Shown: piece by piece, positions 22,879 through 31,746 of the stretch | How positions within the stretch are numbered: the stretch's first letter is position 1 | Layout of the letters: each line of letters opens with the position of its first letter | DNA from: an uncultured Lachnospiraceae bacterium | GTDB taxonomy: Bacteria > Bacillota > Clostridia > Lachnospirales > Lachnospiraceae | Length of the DNA stretch: 64,000 nt | Direction: 5' to 3' | NCBI GenBank assembly: GCA_910587295.1 | Contig: CAJULP010000087.1 | Coordinates: forward strand, 62,001-126,000 | The notes under the pieces: model-generated | Database searches by the model: none | What the model was told of the DNA's origin: nothing | What the model saw: the letters and a program-made list of their open reading frames with translations, nothing else | Translations under genes and position numbers: made by a program

Positions 22879-24792
22879 ATCTCCGGCCAGCAGCTCCCAT
22901 GTTTCGTAAAGGGTTTCAAGCCGGCTTGTGACGGATTCCTGACGGGATGACAATTCCTGAAGCTTTGCCGCATTGGTGGCAATCTCGGGGGTTGTCATTT
23001 CTTGTTCTATTTCGCTTTGTTCCTGCTCTAAGCGGGCAATCTCAGCCTCGCATTTTTTCAGGTCATTTTCTTTTTTACGCTGTTTTGCCTGCTGCTCTTT
23101 TTGGTCCTGCCAGCTTTTTTTGGATTCGGAAGCCAAGCCGGACTTCGGGGAGGATTCAGGCGCATCTGATAACAGCTTTTGCTCCAGTTCGTCCTTTTTT
23201 TCAAGGTAATAATCGTAGTTGCCAAGATAACCAAGAAGTTTCTGGCCGGTCAGGTCTAAGATTCGGCTGGCGGTGCGGTTGATAAAGTACCGGTCGTGGG
23301 ACACATATAGCAATGTGCCTTCGTAGGCATTTAACGCATCCTCCAGGATTTCTTTTGACAGGATATCCAGGTGGTTGGTAGGCTCGTCCAAAATTAAAAA
23401 GTTGGATTCGGATAACATCAATTTAGCCAGTGAGACCCGGCCCCGTTCTCCGCCGCTTAGGTTGTCAATGCGCTTATACACATCCTCGCCGGTAAATAAA
23501 AACGCGGCAAGGGTGTTGCGGATTTCCGTGTTATTTAAGTAAGGATAGGTATCAGAGATTTCTTCAAAAAGCGTTTTTTCCATATGGAGTACATGGTGTT
23601 CCTGGTCATAATACCCGATATGTACGTTGGCGCCAAGGGTAATGGATCCGGCGTCAGCCTCAAGAAGGCCGTTAATGATCTTTAGGATCGTGGTCTTTCC
23701 TGTGCCGTTATCCCCGATGACAGCCACATGTTCGCCCCGTTTGATATCCATATCAATGCCTTCAAAAAGCTTATTCGGGCCAAAGGATTTGGTAAGGCCT
23801 TCTATGTGGAGCACGTCATTCCCGCTCTGGCAGTGAGGGGTCAGCGTTAGGTGGATGTCGGTCCTTGCCTCGGTGGGCTTTTCTAAAACATCCATTTTGT
23901 TTAACATCTTTTCCCGGCTTTCCGCGCGCTTAATGGATTTTTCCCGATTAAAGGACCGTAATTTTGTAATGACCTCCTCCTGATGCCTGATTTCTTGCTG
24001 TTGTTTCAGGTAAGCATGTAAGGCGGCCTGGCGGAGCTGTTCTTTTTTCACGGCATAATCAGAGTAATTGCCGCTGAAAACGGTACATTTGGTCTGGTCA
24101 AGCTCAATGATCTTTCCGGCGATACGGTCAAGGAAATAGCGGTCGTGGGAAACGATCAGTACAGCGCCTTTATAGTTTAAAAGATAAGTTTCCAGCCAAG
24201 TGATGGAGTTTAAGTCCAAATGGTTGGTAGGCTCGTCAAGGATGATCAGGTCCGGGTTAAGCAGAAGGAGCTTCCCTAAGGCAATACGGGTCTTCTGGCC
24301 CCCGGAAAGGGTGGAGATCTCCTTGTTAAATTCCGTTTCCAAAAACCCAAGGCCTTTGAGGACACCGGCGACCTCACTTTTGTAGGCATAGCCGTTGGCA
24401 AGCTCAAAGGAATGGTTCAGCCTGGCATAGGCCTCCATAAGGTCCTCTAAGGCTTTGCCGGATGATTGCTTCATGGACAGCTCCATGTCTCGCAGCTTTT
24501 GTTCCATGGCAATGATATCGGCTTTGACGGTAAGGAGTTCCTGGTAGATCGTGTTTTGGCTTTCCACATTCTGGTTCTGGGCAAGATATCCCATGGTCTT
24601 TCCTTTGGATAAGGTGACAATCCCTTCATCCGCACTCTGTTCCCCTACGATCATGCGAAGCAAAGTGGTCTTTCCGGCACCGTTGATCCCAACAATGGCA
24701 GCTTTTTCATAGTCTTCTATATGGAATGAAACCCCGGAAAGCACGGGCTGTTCATTAAATGCTTTTGATAGGTTCTGACAGGATAAAATCAT
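22873..24792 (-). CDS. ABC-F family ATPase
   Basis: A 639-residue soluble protein with two ABC cassettes and no membrane segments. The first has Walker A GINGAGKTT, signature LSGGQKTR and Walker B LIILDEPTNHLD; the second has GDNGTGKTT, LSGGERGRV and FLILDEPTNHLD. A charged linker joins them and a C-terminal coiled coil of about 90 residues follows. ABC-F proteins act on the ribosome; some protect against antibiotics and others adjust translation. The sequence alone does not tell which. The leader is only about 30 bases, too short for the attenuator of drug-induced ABC-F genes, which leans towards a housekeeping role. It converges on icd with a 6-base overlap. Confidence 0.93.
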   Translation of the reverse strand: MILSCQNLSKAFNEQPVLSGVSFHIEDYEKAAIVGINGAGKTTLLRMIVGEQSADEGIVTLSKGKTMGYLAQNQNVESQNTIYQELLTVKADIIAMEQKLRDMELSMKQSSGKALEDLMEAYARLNHSFELANGYAYKSEVAGVLKGLGFLETEFNKEISTLSGGQKTRIALGKLLLLNPDLIILDEPTNHLDLNSITWLETYLLNYKGAVLIVSHDRYFLDRIAGKIIELDQTKCTVFSGNYSDYAVKKEQLRQAALHAYLKQQQEIRHQEEVITKLRSFNREKSIKRAESREKMLNKMDVLEKPTEARTDIHLTLTPHCQSGNDVLHIEGLTKSFGPNKLFEGIDMDIKRGEHVAVIGDNGTGKTTILKIINGLLEADAGSITLGANVHIGYYDQEHHVLHMEKTLFEEISDTYPYLNNTEIRNTLAAFLFTGEDVYKRIDNLSGGERGRVSLAKLMLSESNFLILDEPTNHLDILSKEILEDALNAYEGTLLYVSHDRYFINRTASRILDLTGQKLLGYLGNYDYYLEKKDELEQKLLSDAPESSPKSGLASESKKSWQDQKEQQAKQRKKENDLKKCEAEIARLEQEQSEIEQEMTTPEIATNAAKLQELSSRQESVTSRLETLYETWELLAGDL

Positions 24793-24826
24793 AATGGTAC
24801 ACCTCTAAATTAGTATCGTACCTAAC

Positions 24827-24855
24827 AGTTTACAGAGGATAAAATGGAATGTCAA
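24827..24855 (-). promoter_or_regulatory. Promoter of the ABC-F gene
   Basis: On the minus strand TTGACA (24855-24850) and TAAACT (24832-24827) are 17 bp apart. The start codon at 24792 lies about 30 bases past the expected transcription start, behind AGAGGTG. It faces away from the rex promoter about 45 bp away. Confidence 0.7.
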
Positions 24856-24898
24856 GCTGCTGTTTGATGATACAAAGTCATGGAGCATAAGTCAGTGA

Positions 24899-24927
24899 TT
24901 GACATTAATTTAGCATTGTTATATATT
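24899..24927 (+). promoter_or_regulatory. Promoter of rex
   Basis: TTGACA (24899-24904), 17-bp spacer, TATATT (24922-24927). The TTGTTA at 24917-24922 resembles half of a Rex site (TTGTTAA-type) and overlaps the -10 element, so autoregulation is possible, but a matching second half is not seen. The position of this promoter shows that translation starts at GTG 24968 rather than at ATG 24932. Confidence 0.7.
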
Positions 24928-24967
24928 TATTATGGAAGTGTATCTGTATGACGGGGAGGAAGGGCAC

Positions 24968-25612
24968 GTGGAAAATAAAGAGATCTCACAGGCTGTAGTT
25001 TCACGCCTGCCACGATATTTCCGGTATTTGGGTGAACTTAAGGATGAAGGGATTGAAAGGATCTCGTCCCAGGAATTGAGCGATATCATGCATGTGACGG
25101 CTTCTCAGATCCGTCAGGATTTTAACAATTTCGGTGGATTTGGCCAGCAGGGGTATGGATATAAGGTGGAATACCTTTATGAGGAGATCGGGAAGCTTCT
25201 TGGCCTTGACAGGACTCATAACCTGATCATTATCGGTGCGGGGAACCTGGGGCAGGCTTTGGCCAATTATATGAATTTTGAAAGAAGGGGTTTTTTGTTC
25301 CGGGGCATGTTCGACAACAATCCTGCATTGTACGGAAAAGAGATCAAGGATATGAAGATTATGCCCATGGAAGAAATGGAGAGCTTCGTAAAAGAAAACC
25401 AGATTGACATTGCTGTGCTTACGATTCCTAAAAACAGTGCGGTGGCGGTGGCTGAGCGTCTGGTTTCCTGCGGAATCAGGGGAATCTGGAATTTTGCGCA
25501 TGTGGACTTAAATGTTCCGAAGGGAATCCAGGTGGAAAATGTCCATTTATCAGACAGTTTAATGAAGCTGGCATATAATATAAATCAATTCGGGCAGGAA
25601 AATGCTTTGTAA
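24968..25612 (+). CDS. rex: Redox-sensing transcriptional repressor Rex
   Basis: Rex represses fermentation and respiration genes and leaves DNA when the NADH/NAD ratio rises. The 214-residue protein has an N-terminal winged helix (VVSRLPRYFRYLGEL, ITASQIRQDF-type helix seen as VTASQIRQDFNNFGGFGQQGYGY) and a Rossmann domain with the NAD loop GAGNLGQALANY. The start GTG 24968 gives the usual ENKEISQAVVSRLPR start and sits behind GGGGAGGAAGG; ATG 24932 would coincide with the transcription start. It is followed by a coiled-coil gene 16 bp away that shares its terminator. Confidence 0.95.
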   Translation: MENKEISQAVVSRLPRYFRYLGELKDEGIERISSQELSDIMHVTASQIRQDFNNFGGFGQQGYGYKVEYLYEEIGKLLGLDRTHNLIIIGAGNLGQALANYMNFERRGFLFRGMFDNNPALYGKEIKDMKIMPMEEMESFVKENQIDIAVLTIPKNSAVAVAERLVSCGIRGIWNFAHVDLNVPKGIQVENVHLSDSLMKLAYNINQFGQENAL

Positions 25613-25628
25613 AAAGGGGTGGGAGTTC

Positions 25629-26252
25629 ATGGCGAAAACAATTTCAAAAAAAGACGAGGTCTTTAAACCGGCGCTTGCGGGGAAGAGGATACCGCTCCTT
25701 ACGCTGGATCATAAGTGGCACCAGCTATTTACGCAGACTCAGCCGGATCACAATATCCTCCGCCTGGAAAACGAATTAAATGAGTTATTGAAAAGGCAGG
25801 GGAAAGCCAAAAGCGAGACGGATAAGATAAAAGCCTTAAAAAGACAGCTGATGCATGAGATCGTGGAGCATGCGGATGAGTTTTCCATGGGAAATGACCA
25901 GAAAGCACAAAAGAAAGCGGAAGAAAACACGCGCCTTATCGGGGAATGCAATGAGAAGTTAGAAGGCTATGCGGATGAGCTTTTGGACCTGCCAAGGGAG
26001 ATCGACAGGGTCAATAAGGAACTGATGCTGTGCACAATGGAGATTTGTTATGACAGGATCCAGAAAAATGAGGTGGAGATTGCCCAGGCGGCGGAATGGA
26101 TCAATAAGACCCGTGTGGAATTAAAGGAGCGTCTGGTTCAAAAACAGGAACAGGAGACGATGAATCAGGAGCTGTACTCTTATATGCACGATATATTCGG
26201 TGCGGAAGTGATCGAAATGTTTGATATGAAGTTTCATAAGGAAACTACATGA
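25629..26252 (+). CDS. Coiled-coil protein of unknown function
   Basis: A 207-residue soluble, highly charged protein. After a short start (MAKTISKKDEVFKPALAGK) and an aromatic patch (TLDHKWHQLF), most of the chain is predicted coiled coil, rich in Glu, Lys, Gln and Leu heptads (NELNELLKRQGKAKSE, then LMHEIVEHADEF, then AEWINKTRVELKERL). There is no membrane segment, cysteine cluster or catalytic motif. I do not recognise the family. ATG 25629 follows GGGGTGGGAG. It lies in the rex transcription unit, which hints at a redox- or growth-linked role but does not prove one. Confidence 0.7.
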   Translation: MAKTISKKDEVFKPALAGKRIPLLTLDHKWHQLFTQTQPDHNILRLENELNELLKRQGKAKSETDKIKALKRQLMHEIVEHADEFSMGNDQKAQKKAEENTRLIGECNEKLEGYADELLDLPREIDRVNKELMLCTMEICYDRIQKNEVEIAQAAEWINKTRVELKERLVQKQEQETMNQELYSYMHDIFGAEVIEMFDMKFHKETT

Positions 26253-26266
26253 AAGAAGGTTAGGAT

Positions 26267-26299
26267 GCGCCATAGCCCATGTTGGTGATGGCGCCTTTT
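26267..26299 (+). terminator. Terminator of the rex unit
   Basis: GCGCCAT (26267-26273) and ATGGCGC (26288-26294) form a perfect 7-bp stem with a 14-base loop, followed by CTTTT and a second T-run 10 bases on. It separates the coiled-coil gene from the NAD(P)H-hydrate repair gene. Confidence 0.65.
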
Positions 26300-26351
26300 G
26301 CTGGTTTTTAAAAAGCTGTTTTGCATCAGAATCTGAAAGGATGTGATTGGG

Positions 26352-27893
26352 TTGCGGTATGCGGTAAGTGCGCAGGAAATGAAGCGGTGTGACGATTATA
26401 CAGTTACAAAGATTGGAATCCCGGCGCTTGTTTTGATGGAGCGGGCAGCCATGGAGACCGTGCAGGCCCTTTTGGCGAAGCGGGCCAAAAGAGGAAAGAT
26501 CCTTGTGCTTTCCGGTGTGGGCAATAATGGCGGCGACGGGCTGGCAGCCGGGAGGATGCTGGCTGCTTTGGGAGACAAGGTGGCGTTTTTTATTGTGGGG
26601 AACAAAGAGAGGGCTTCGGAGCAGACTGCCCGGCAGATTCGTATTTTGGAAAATTTAGGGTTTTCCATACAGAGCAATTTGAAAGAGGAAGAATATGATA
26701 TTGTAATAGATGCTTTGTTTGGCGTGGGACTTTCACGGAATCTTGAAGGGATGTACCGGGATGTGGTTGAAGAGGTAAACCGGATGCGCCAAAGAGGCAC
26801 TTATGTGGTAAGCGTGGATGTTCCCTCCGGGATTTGTGCGGATACAGGGAACGTGATGGGCGCTGCCATACAGGCGGACCTTACGGTGACATATGCATTT
26901 GCCAAAAGAGGACTGCTTTTGTATCCGGGAAAAAGTTATGCCGGGGAGCTTGTGGTAAGGGATATCGGGATCCCGCCCAGGGCCTTTGGCGGACAGATGC
27001 CGGGGATGTTTTATTATGAAAAGGATGAGTTACCGGGGCGGCTGCCGGCCAGACGCCCGGATGGGAACAAAGGAACCTTTGGGAAAGTACTTTTGATTGC
27101 GGGAAGCCGGGATATGTGTGGCGCCTGCGTGCTGGCGGGAAAAAGCATATTAAAGACCGGGGCGGGGATGGTGAAGATCATAGCGCCGGAGTGCAACAGG
27201 CAGATCATACAAAGTACCCTGCCGGAGGCGCTTTTGTACTCTTATGAAGAAATGCCCAAAGAGCGGGAGGTGCAAAAGGCCCTTGGCTGGGCCGATGCGG
27301 TGGTCATCGGTCCTGGCCTTGGGATGAGCGGGGCAGCGCATTTTCTGCTGGAATACTGTCTGGTCAACGGGCGGGTTCCTATGGTGCTGGATGCGGACGC
27401 TTTAAACATGACAGGGAACAGCCTGCATCTAGCAAAGCTGGTGAAAATGGCTGGGGAGCGTATTATTTTAACGCCCCACCCGGGGGAACTGCTCCGGCTT
27501 CTTGGGGCGGACCACATAAGGTATCCCGGGGAACGCCTGGCGCTTGTTTCGGAAGTTTTGGAGCGGTTTGGCTGTGTGGTGGCTGCAAAAGACGCGGTGA
27601 CTTTAGTCTTGGGCAGAAAGGAAGACGGAACGTTTGTCAATACAACAGGAAACGACGGCATGGCAACAGCCGGCAGCGGCGATGTGCTTGCCGGTATCAT
27701 CGGCGGGCTGCTTGCCCAAAAGATGAGCTGTTTTGAGGCAGCCTGTACCGGTGTTTTCCTTCACGGGAAAGCCGGGGACAAGGCGGCGGAAAGCTGCGGG
27801 AAGCATGGCATGACGGCCATGGATCTGATAAGCAGGCTCCCGGAAGTGATGAAGGGAGAAACGGTTTGGAAAGAGGGAAGATGCAGGGTATGA
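26352..27893 (+). CDS. nnrD: Bifunctional NAD(P)H-hydrate epimerase/dehydratase
   Basis: This enzyme repairs hydrated NADH and NADPH: the N-terminal half epimerises the R and S forms, the C-terminal half dehydrates the S form using ADP or ATP. The 513-residue protein has the YjeF_N domain (GVGNNGGDGLAAGR, DALFGVGLSR, SVDVPSGICADTG) and the carbohydrate-kinase-like domain (KVLLIAGSRDMCGA, VVIGPGLG, LTPHPGELLRLLG, and NDGMATAGSGDVLAG with the catalytic Asp). TTG 26352 gives the usual start RYAVSAQEMK with AAAGGA at 10 bases; GTG 26343 is too close to it. It overlaps alr. Confidence 0.93.
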   Translation: MRYAVSAQEMKRCDDYTVTKIGIPALVLMERAAMETVQALLAKRAKRGKILVLSGVGNNGGDGLAAGRMLAALGDKVAFFIVGNKERASEQTARQIRILENLGFSIQSNLKEEEYDIVIDALFGVGLSRNLEGMYRDVVEEVNRMRQRGTYVVSVDVPSGICADTGNVMGAAIQADLTVTYAFAKRGLLLYPGKSYAGELVVRDIGIPPRAFGGQMPGMFYYEKDELPGRLPARRPDGNKGTFGKVLLIAGSRDMCGACVLAGKSILKTGAGMVKIIAPECNRQIIQSTLPEALLYSYEEMPKEREVQKALGWADAVVIGPGLGMSGAAHFLLEYCLVNGRVPMVLDADALNMTGNSLHLAKLVKMAGERIILTPHPGELLRLLGADHIRYPGERLALVSEVLERFGCVVAAKDAVTLVLGRKEDGTFVNTTGNDGMATAGSGDVLAGIIGGLLAQKMSCFEAACTGVFLHGKAGDKAAESCGKHGMTAMDLISRLPEVMKGETVWKEGRCRV

Positions 27894-29083
27894 TGGAAGA
27901 ATTTCAAAGAATTTATGCACAGGTTGACTTAGATGCGGTAAAGGAAAATGTCAGGCAGATCAAGGCAGTCCTTGCGCCAAAGACCGGCGTTATGTGTGTG
28001 GTCAAAGCGGATGCATACGGCCATGGCGCAGGAGCGGCTGCGGCGGCATTAGAGGAGCTTGACGCTGTATCCGGTTTTGCGGTGGCAACGGCGGAAGAAG
28101 CAGTGGAGCTTCGCCGCAAGGGCATCAGGAAGCCGGTTTTGGTCTTGGGCTATACGTTTCCTTACAGCTATGAAAAGCTGATCCGTCTGGATGTAAGGAT
28201 GGCGGCGTTTCGTTATGATACGTTAGAAGAGCTTTCCCGCATACATATGGCTATGCGCCAAAAAGATTGTTCCAGGAAGGCAAAGATCCATATCAAGGTG
28301 GACACGGGAATGAGCCGGATCGGTATCACGCCGGATCGGGAAGGTCTTGCCTTCGTGAAAAAGGCTTTAGGAACGGAAGGAATAGAGGTGGAGGGGATAT
28401 TTACCCACTTTGCCAGGGCGGATGAGAGAGACAAAAGCTCCGCCCAAAAGCAGTATTTTGTTTTTCGGGAGTTTTTAAGGCTGCTTTATGAGGAGACAGG
28501 GGTGGATATTCCGATAAAACACTGTTCTAACAGTGCAGGGATCGTGGAAATGCCGGAAGCCAATATGGATGTGGTAAGACCTGGGATCATTTTGTATGGT
28601 CTGTGGCCATCCCCGGAAGTGCGGCAGGATCTGATCAGGCTGACCCCGGCGTTATCCCTTTACAGCAGGGTTGTTTATTTGAAGGAGATAGAAAAAGGCA
28701 CGCCGGTAAGCTACGGGGGCATTTTTGTCGCACCGAAAAGGATGCGGGTTGCCACCATCCCGGCAGGGTATGCGGACGGATACCCAAGGGGGTTATCAAA
28801 CAAAGGCTATGTGCTGATACATGGAAAAAAAGCGCCTGTGATCGGCAGGGTATGCATGGATCAGTTTATGGTCGATGTGTCACAGATTCCTGAGACAGTA
28901 ATGGGGGATCAGGTGACGCTGATCGGTAAGGACGGGGAAGAGAGGATCACAATGGAAATGTTAGGCGATCTGTCCGGCCGGTTTAATTATGAGCTTGCCT
29001 GCGACCTGGGAAAAAGGATTCCCAGAATCTACACAAAAGACGGAAGCGTTCTGTGCACCGGGGATGGGCATCAGGTTTTTTAA
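27890..29083 (+). CDS. alr: Alanine racemase
   Basis: Alr interconverts L- and D-alanine with pyridoxal phosphate and supplies D-alanine for peptidoglycan. The 397-residue sequence has the PLP lysine in VVKADAYGHGA, IKVDTGMSRIG, HCSNSAG, VRPGIILYGL, the catalytic Tyr in VSYGGIF and CMDQFMVDVS. The length is normal. ATG 27890 overlaps the TGA of the upstream gene by four bases (ATGA); ATG 27881 and ATG 27893 are alternatives. The order repair enzyme, alr, mazF is common in Firmicutes. Confidence 0.95.
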   Translation: MMEEFQRIYAQVDLDAVKENVRQIKAVLAPKTGVMCVVKADAYGHGAGAAAAALEELDAVSGFAVATAEEAVELRRKGIRKPVLVLGYTFPYSYEKLIRLDVRMAAFRYDTLEELSRIHMAMRQKDCSRKAKIHIKVDTGMSRIGITPDREGLAFVKKALGTEGIEVEGIFTHFARADERDKSSAQKQYFVFREFLRLLYEETGVDIPIKHCSNSAGIVEMPEANMDVVRPGIILYGLWPSPEVRQDLIRLTPALSLYSRVVYLKEIEKGTPVSYGGIFVAPKRMRVATIPAGYADGYPRGLSNKGYVLIHGKKAPVIGRVCMDQFMVDVSQIPETVMGDQVTLIGKDGEERITMEMLGDLSGRFNYELACDLGKRIPRIYTKDGSVLCTGDGHQVF

Positions 29084-29089
29084 ACGCAT

Positions 29090-29119
29090 TTGAATACCTT
29101 CTGACAATACGGTTATACT
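29090..29119 (+). promoter_or_regulatory. Promoter of mazF
   Basis: TTGAAT (29090-29095), 18-bp spacer, TATACT (29114-29119), in the 79-bp gap between alr and mazF. It would let the toxin be made independently of the racemase gene. Confidence 0.6.
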
Positions 29120-29162
29120 ACTTAATGCTGAAAATCCTATTGGAATGAAGGGTGTGTGAAGA

Positions 29163-29510
29163 TTGAAAAGAGGAGACATTTATTACGCGGATTTAAGGCC
29201 GGTCATCGGCTCGGAGCAGGGCGGTATCCGTCCGGTGCTTATTGTACAAAATGATGTGGGGAACAGGCACAGTCCTACCATTATCTGTGCGGCGATCACG
29301 TCAAAATTAAATAAGGCAAAGCTTCCGACACACATTGAGTTAAGTGCCGGGAGATACGATATGGTCAAAGATTCTGTTATTTTATTAGAGCAGCTTCGGA
29401 CTATTGATAAAAAGCGGCTAAAGGATAAAGTATGCCATCTGGATGAGGATATTATGAAGGAAGTAAACCGGGGGCTTATGGTTAGTTTAGAGCTTGGTAC
29501 ATACACATGA
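29163..29510 (+). CDS. mazF: MazF/PemK-type mRNA interferase
   Basis: A 115-residue sequence-specific endoribonuclease of the MazF family (EndoA/NdoA group). The start RGDIYYADLRPVIGSEQGGIRPVLI with the catalytic Arg, the central AAITSKL with the catalytic Ser/Thr region, and LLEQLRTIDKKRL are all standard. The start codon is TTG 29163, which may keep expression low; a GAAGGG lies 11 bases upstream. In Bacillus the toxin follows its antitoxin gene ndoAI; here the 79 bp upstream hold a promoter but no room for an antitoxin, and none is seen downstream. The partner must be encoded elsewhere or be absent. Confidence 0.93.
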   Translation: MKRGDIYYADLRPVIGSEQGGIRPVLIVQNDVGNRHSPTIICAAITSKLNKAKLPTHIELSAGRYDMVKDSVILLEQLRTIDKKRLKDKVCHLDEDIMKEVNRGLMVSLELGTYT

Positions 29511-29522
29511 CCGGTGCAAAAC

Positions 29523-29551
29523 TTGACGATAAGAACAGGAGATGTTATAGT
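29523..29551 (+). promoter_or_regulatory. Promoter of the CNNM/CorC-like gene
   Basis: TTGACG (29523-29528), 17-bp spacer, TATAGT (29546-29551), 38 bases before the start codon at 29589. It probably drives the run to 34244. Confidence 0.75.
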
Positions 29552-29588
29552 GTAATTTGATAAACTTTGCGATAAAGGAGATGGGGAA

Positions 29589-30989
29589 ATGGACGATGGC
29601 GGACCTACGGCCAGTTATGTGATATTCTTTGTATTATTGCTGATTGAAATGATCTTTTACGGATTTGGGGCGGCAGCAAGGGAATTAAGCACCAAAGATC
29701 TCTCGGATCAGGTGCAGGAAGGGAACAAAAGAGCGGAAAAACTGTACAAAATTGCGGTAAACCCAGAACAATACATAAATACGGTCCAGTTGATCATTAC
29801 GCTGATCAATCTGATCATGGGTGTGTCTTTTCTGCGGATGTTTTCTTTGGCGATGGAAAGGCTGCTGGAAGGAAGCGCAGGGGTGTATCTGGAAAACAGG
29901 ATTGTTTTGACCACGCTTGCCTTTATCCTTTCAGGTGCACTGCTTTTGTATGTGCTGCTTGCCTTTGGCGTATTGATTCCGAAGCGTTTGGGGATCAGAT
30001 ATGCTTCGAAGATTGCTTATACCTGCATCAATCCGGTGTATTTTGTGGTAAAGCTGTTTTCACCGCTTACCGGGATCGTTTCCGTGACAGTCGCTTTGAT
30101 ACTCAGGCTGTTTGGCATTCACGAGAATGACAATCAGGAGGATGTTACGGAAGAAGAGATCATATCCATGGTAAATGAAGGGCATGAGCAGGGAGTCCTG
30201 CTTGCCACGGAAGCGGAAATGATCAACAATATTTTTGAATTTGGAGACAAGGAAGCCCATGATATCATGACCCACAGGAACAGCATCCTTGCTATTGACA
30301 AAAATATGACGCTGGCGGAAGCCCTGGATTATATGCTAAGCGAGAGTAAAAGCCGTTTCCCGGTCTTTGATGAAAACATTGACCATATCATTGGCATTCT
30401 CCATTACAGGGATGCTATGTGCGCCCAGAGGGATAAGTCGAATCTGCCCCTTTCGGTGGGAGAGATTGACGGGCTCATCCGGGATGCCATGTTTGTTCCT
30501 GAGACCAAAAATATTGATGTGTTGTTTAAGACTATGCAGCATACCAAGACCCAGATGGTGATCGTTGTGGGAGAATACGGGCAGACCTTAGGGTTACTGG
30601 CTATGGAAGACATCTTAGAAGAGATCGTGGGCGAGATCATGGACGAATATGATGAAGACGAAGCCCATATCAAAGAAACGGAAAATGCAGATGAGTATAT
30701 AATAGAAGGTATCACACCTTTAGAGGAACTGGAGGAGAAATTTGATATTTCTTTCCGTGAGGACGAATTTGAGACATTAAATGGGTTTTTGATTTCCAAA
30801 ATGGAAAAGATACCGGAAGAAGATGATGAAAACTTTTCAATAGAAGTGGAAGGATATCAATTTACGATTCTCCGTGTTGAAAACCGGATGATACAGAGTG
30901 TCCTTGTGACCAGGCTTTTGCCAAAGGTAAAAGCGGGTGACAGGGATGGGCTGACAGAAGAAAAAAATGATACTTATAAACCAGAATAA
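29589..30989 (+). CDS. CNNM/CorC-type membrane protein with CBS pair
   Basis: A 466-residue membrane protein of the HlyC/CorC (DUF21) family. The N-terminal third has four hydrophobic segments (about 10-30, 65-85, 100-130, 145-170) forming the CNNM domain. Two CBS motifs follow (about 215-340; DIMTHRNSILAI, SRFPVFDENIDHIIGILH, MVIVVGEYGQTLGLLAMEDILEEI), then the CorC/HlyC domain that ends the protein. Relatives export magnesium or other divalent cations, and CBS pairs bind adenine nucleotides. Although often annotated hemolysin, a transport role is far more likely. It heads a run of same-strand genes with yebC 11 bp on. Confidence 0.9.
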   Translation: MDDGGPTASYVIFFVLLLIEMIFYGFGAAARELSTKDLSDQVQEGNKRAEKLYKIAVNPEQYINTVQLIITLINLIMGVSFLRMFSLAMERLLEGSAGVYLENRIVLTTLAFILSGALLLYVLLAFGVLIPKRLGIRYASKIAYTCINPVYFVVKLFSPLTGIVSVTVALILRLFGIHENDNQEDVTEEEIISMVNEGHEQGVLLATEAEMINNIFEFGDKEAHDIMTHRNSILAIDKNMTLAEALDYMLSESKSRFPVFDENIDHIIGILHYRDAMCAQRDKSNLPLSVGEIDGLIRDAMFVPETKNIDVLFKTMQHTKTQMVIVVGEYGQTLGLLAMEDILEEIVGEIMDEYDEDEAHIKETENADEYIIEGITPLEELEEKFDISFREDEFETLNGFLISKMEKIPEEDDENFSIEVEGYQFTILRVENRMIQSVLVTRLLPKVKAGDRDGLTEEKNDTYKPE

Positions 30990-31000
30990 AGGAGAAGATC

Positions 31001-31729
31001 ATGTCAGGACATTCAAAATTTGCAAATATCAAGCATAAAAAAGAGAAAAATGATGCGGCAAAAGGAAAAATATTTACCATTTTAGGAAGGGAGATCGCGG
31101 TAGCCGTAAAAGAAGGCGGGCCGGATCCGGCAAACAATTCCAAGCTTGCGCAGGTCATTGCCAAGGCTAAATCCAATAACATGCCCAATGATACCATTGA
31201 AAGAGGGATCAAAAAGGCTGCCGGTGATGCAGGCAATGTGAACTATAAGTACATAACATACGAAGGTTACGGGCCAAATGGGATTGCCATCATAGTGGAC
31301 GCACTGACCGATAACCAGAACCGGACTGCCGCAAATGTGAAAAACGCTTTTTCCAAGGGGAATGGGAATGTAGGCACTCCGGGATGTGTGTCTTTTATGT
31401 TTGACAAAAAAGGCCAGATGATCATAGACAAAGAAGAATATGAAGGGGATGCGGATGAGCTGATGATGCTGGCTCTTGATGCCGGTGCGGAGGACTTTTC
31501 GGAGGAGGATGACAGCTTTGAGGTGCTGACAAGCCCGGATGATTTTGAAGCGGTGTTGAAAGCTCTTCAGGATGGGAATGTGCCCTTAGCTTCCGCGGAG
31601 ATCACCATGATCCCTCAAAATTATGTGGAGCTTACGGATGAAGCGGCAGTAAAAAGTCTTCAGAAGATCTTGGACCTTCTGGATGAAGAGGACGATGTGC
31701 AGGCTGTTTATCATAACTGGGATGAATAA
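31001..31729 (+). CDS. yebC: YebC/PmpR family protein
   Basis: A 242-residue protein of the YebC/TACO1 family, beginning MSGHSKFANIKHKKEKND and containing the three-domain fold (GREIAVAVKEGGPDP, ERGIKKAAG, YEGYGPNGIAIIVDALTDN). Family members are described as DNA-binding regulators and, more recently, as factors that relieve ribosome stalling. The latter fits a gene present in nearly all bacteria. The length and all blocks are normal. AAAGGAG precedes ATG 31001. It is the second gene of the run beginning at 29589. Confidence 0.94.
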   Translation: MSGHSKFANIKHKKEKNDAAKGKIFTILGREIAVAVKEGGPDPANNSKLAQVIAKAKSNNMPNDTIERGIKKAAGDAGNVNYKYITYEGYGPNGIAIIVDALTDNQNRTAANVKNAFSKGNGNVGTPGCVSFMFDKKGQMIIDKEEYEGDADELMMLALDAGAEDFSEEDDSFEVLTSPDDFEAVLKALQDGNVPLASAEITMIPQNYVELTDEAAVKSLQKILDLLDEEDDVQAVYHNWDE

Positions 31730-31746
31730 GGGAAAAGGAGTGGCAC

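Noticed and set aside
24793..24826. Drug-responsive attenuator before the ABC-F gene
   Set aside because: The leader is about 30 bases, with no leader peptide or alternative stems.
29589..30989. Hemolysin
   Set aside because: The HlyC/CorC name is historical; the CNNM, CBS and CorC domains point to divalent cation transport.
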